Source: Rhodobacteraceae bacterium UBA996
Lineage (GTDB): Bacteria; Pseudomonadota; Alphaproteobacteria; Rhodobacterales; Rhodobacteraceae
Assembly: GCA_002291955.1 (NCBI GenBank)
Contig: DBBA01000042.1
Coordinates: forward strand, 1 to 7,946
Length of the DNA: 7,946 nucleotides
Direction of reading: 5' to 3'
The notes beneath the pieces were generated by a model, which had not been told where the DNA came from, searched no databases, and was given only the letters and a program-made list of their open reading frames with translations. The position numbers and the translations under genes were made by a program. Each line of letters opens with the position of its first letter. Within the stretch, counting starts at the first letter, position 1. Shown here one piece after another: positions 6,956 to 7,946 of the stretch.

Positions 6956-6985
6956 CAGCCGAAATCCCGAAAGTCCCGCAGGTTA

Positions 6986-7001
6986 GCGGTGCACCGCGGT
7001 G
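6986..7001. repeat. Overlapping palindromes between lipoprotein and DUF3422 genes
   Basis: Two perfect palindromes share bases: gcggtgcaccgc (6986-6997) and caccgcggtg (6992-7001). Together they form a CGGTG / CACCG / CGGTG pattern that can fold only one way at a time. They lie 10 bases or more past the lipoprotein stop codon. No T-run follows on the minus strand, so a terminator is not supported. A protein binding site is possible but unproven. Confidence 0.3.
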
Positions 7002-7011
7002 TGCCGACCGG

Positions 7012-7278
7012 TCAGGGCGTCGCGCGCGCGCGCATCGCCTGCCGCCGCCCCTCGGCCTGGCAGATCGCGTCGGCCTCGGCCACGGGCATGGCGGCGGGGC
7101 GGTCGATGGACCGGTCCCAGGCGACGATCTCGGCGGTGTAGAGCTGGCACGTCACCGGGCCCGCGGAGGCGTTGATGACGACGGGTTCCGTCTCGAACGA
7201 GGCCGGACTGGGGATGCAGGCGGCCACGAGCGGCACCGCAAGCAGCAGCAACAAGGCAAGGGGGGCGTGTGTGTTCAT
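7012..7278 (-). CDS. Small predicted outer-envelope lipoprotein
   Basis: This 88-residue protein has a lipoprotein signal peptide: a hydrophobic core LALLLLLAVPLVAAC ending in lipobox VAAC, with the lipidated cysteine at residue 21. The mature part is about 68 residues. It contains C44 and C73, which could form one disulfide, and the motif CQLYTAEIVAWDRSIDRP (44-61) followed by an Ala-rich helix ADAICQAEGRRQAMRAR. Residue 22 is Ile, not Asp, so there is no inner-membrane retention signal of the simple +2 Asp kind, and transport to the outer membrane is plausible. The start has GAGG (plus-strand 7285-7288) six bases upstream. I do not recognise a named family or function. Its neighbours on the same strand are a hydrolase gene upstream and the DUF3422 gene downstream, but the gaps (123 and 109 bases) are large enough for separate promoters. 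The frame is supported by the signal peptide, lipobox and ribosome binding site together. Confidence 0.82.
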   Translation of the reverse strand: MNTHAPLALLLLLAVPLVAACIPSPASFETEPVVINASAGPVTCQLYTAEIVAWDRSIDRPAAMPVAEADAICQAEGRRQAMRARATP

Positions 7279-7300
7279 CGGTCACCTCGGCATCCGGACA

Positions 7301-7319
7301 GGACCCGAACCGCGGGTCC
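7301..7319 (-). repeat. 7-bp hairpin in the lipoprotein 5' leader
   Basis: The arms ggacccg (7301-7307) and cgggtcc (7313-7319) are an exact inverted repeat around 5 bases. They lie 12 bases upstream of the lipoprotein gene's GAGG, in the predicted leader. The flanks carry a near direct repeat (tccggacagg at 7294-7303, tccgacagg at 7317-7325). It could protect the transcript's 5' end or bind a regulator; neither is shown. Confidence 0.4.
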
Positions 7320-7336
7320 GACAGGTCATCGCACAC

Positions 7337-7356
7337 ATTAGACCCTTGATGGTTAA
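7337..7356 (-). promoter_or_regulatory. Candidate promoter with CtrA-type half-site upstream of the lipoprotein gene
   Basis: On the minus strand TCTAAT (7342-7337) matches the -10 consensus TATAAT at 5 of 6 positions. Six bases upstream is TTAACCAT (7356-7349), the eight-base half-site reported for the alphaproteobacterial regulator CtrA. There is no recognisable TTGACA -35 at 16-18 bases, as is common for activator-dependent promoters. Transcription would start near 7330, giving a leader of about 50 bases that includes the hairpin at 7301-7319. An 8-base match by itself is weak evidence. Its location in a short non-coding gap next to a good -10 raises it. Confidence 0.35.
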
Positions 7357-7401
7357 CGACTAGGACTTTTCCGACACAGGCCCGGAGAAATCGCGGCCCC
7401 G

Positions 7402-7946
7402 CTACAGGAACCCGGTCAGGAACCCGGCAATGGCGCGCGACAGGTCGTCCTGCACCGCGGCACGGTCGCGCAGGCCCCGGTCGGAGCAGATGTTGTCGTC
7501 GCCCGCGACCCCGATCATCACCCGGCCGAACAGGCTGCACCGGGCCAGGAAGCTGAAATGCCATGCGCCTGGAACCGCAAGGTATTCGGCCTGCGGGGCC
7601 AGCGCCGCCAGTCCGTCGGCGCGCATCGCCACGGGGATGGTCCCCGGATCGCCCAGGTTCACGATCAGCGCAGGTGGCAGGCCCTGCACGCTGTCCGGTG
7701 TCATCGCCTGCGTCAGCGCGGGGTCCACCGCAACCACGGCCCGGATGCGCGGATCGCGGTTGTCCTGCTCGTAGCGGACCGCGTCGATGGCCGCAAAGTC
7801 CACACCGCCCGCGGCCAGCCAGCCGCAGTCGTCGCGCCCGGCGTTCGCCGCGCAGTAGTCGATGAAGGCCTGCTTCGACAGCCGCGCGCCCGACGCCATC
7901 AGCACCGCGCCCCCGCCAAGCGAGAACCCCAGCGCCCCCACCCGCC
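7402..7946 (-). CDS. Alpha/beta hydrolase, dienelactone-hydrolase-like (C-terminal part; 5' end outside window)
   Basis: The C-terminal ~181 residues of an alpha/beta hydrolase are present; the gene continues past base 7946. The nucleophile elbow GFSLGG (serine codon near 7923-7921) sits almost at the edge, preceded by VGAL, so the N-terminal half of the fold is missing. Counting from the valine at 7941, the segment PALIVNLGDPGTIP (90-103) is the strand that normally precedes the catalytic acid. PGAWHFSF (124-131) holds the probable catalytic histidine (H128). Cysteines come in pairs (30/39 and 135/152). The layout resembles the predicted dienelactone hydrolase group (COG4188-like). Such enzymes cleave esters, lactones or related bonds; the substrate here is unknown. 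The acid is unclear: D98 is close, but the usual G-x-x-D spacing is not exact. GTG at 7941 is in frame, but starting there would remove the core of the fold, so it is not the true start. The stop is TAG at 7404-7402. Confidence 0.85.
   Translation of the reverse strand, partial: RVGALGFSLGGGAVLMASGARLSKQAFIDYCAANAGRDDCGWLAAGGVDFAAIDAVRYEQDNRDPRIRAVVAVDPALTQAMTPDSVQGLPPALIVNLGDPGTIPVAMRADGLAALAPQAEYLAVPGAWHFSFLARCSLFGRVMIGVAGDDNICSDRGLRDRAAVQDDLSRAIAGFLTGFL

Noticed and set aside
5364..6986. A 540-codon plus-strand open frame
   Set aside because: It is antisense to the DUF3422 gene and out of frame with the SH3b gene. It has no recognisable domain.
7279..7401. Terminator for the hydrolase gene
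   Set aside because: GC-rich bases follow the TAG on the minus strand, but no stable stem with a T-run is present. Only the promoter-like elements and the leader hairpin are supported in this gap.
7941..7946. GTG at 7941 as the hydrolase start
   Set aside because: The nucleophile elbow follows within seven residues. In this fold it needs over 100 residues before it, so the gene must extend outside the window.
1..7946. CRISPR array, tRNA, insertion sequence, phage or defence genes
   Set aside because: No regular direct repeats with spacers, cloverleaf-like segments, transposase motifs or terminal inverted repeats were seen. The gene content is ordinary transport and envelope functions.

Overview
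The window is very GC-rich and almost fully coding, and its genes overlap by a few bases or sit close together. The protein families point to an alphaproteobacterium, most likely of the Rhodobacteraceae. These are a peptide-type ABC transporter with a non-lipidated binding protein, an SH3b periplasmic protein, a DUF3422 protein and a dienelactone-hydrolase-like protein. The taxonomic call rests on recognising the protein families and is an inference. No rRNA, tRNA, CRISPR array, insertion sequence, phage gene or attachment site was seen.

Bases 1-5614 (+ strand) hold a peptide/opine/nickel-type (DppABCDF/OppABCDF-like) ABC importer operon that begins upstream of the window. The order is: 3' end of a DppD-type ATPase, a complete DppF-type ATPase, a secreted family-5 substrate-binding protein, a DppB-type permease, a DppC-type permease, and a small secreted SH3b protein. 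Junctions are tight: ATGA overlap, 1-base gap, 86-base gap, 8-base overlap, GTGA overlap. The one larger gap, after the binding-protein gene, carries a perfect 10-bp GC hairpin that may give the binding-protein message a different level from the permeases. Together the genes make a complete importer: the periplasmic binding protein delivers substrate to the DppB/DppC channel, powered by the two ATPases. The SH3b protein is probably made with it and acts in the periplasm.

Bases 5622-7946 (- strand) converge on that operon with only 7 bases between the stop codons. In transcription order they encode the C-terminal part of an alpha/beta hydrolase (cut by the window edge), a short lipoprotein, and a DUF3422 membrane-anchored protein of unknown function. 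The gap upstream of the lipoprotein gene holds a good -10-like hexamer, a TTAACCAT sequence matching the CtrA half-site, and a 5'-leader hairpin. The gap upstream of the DUF3422 gene holds a weaker promoter candidate.

No clearly new biological system is visible. The points most worth a second look are the SH3b gene translationally coupled to the transporter, the intercistronic hairpin, the putative CtrA site, and the DUF3422/lipoprotein pair of unknown function. No stretch over 300 bases lacks a gene.
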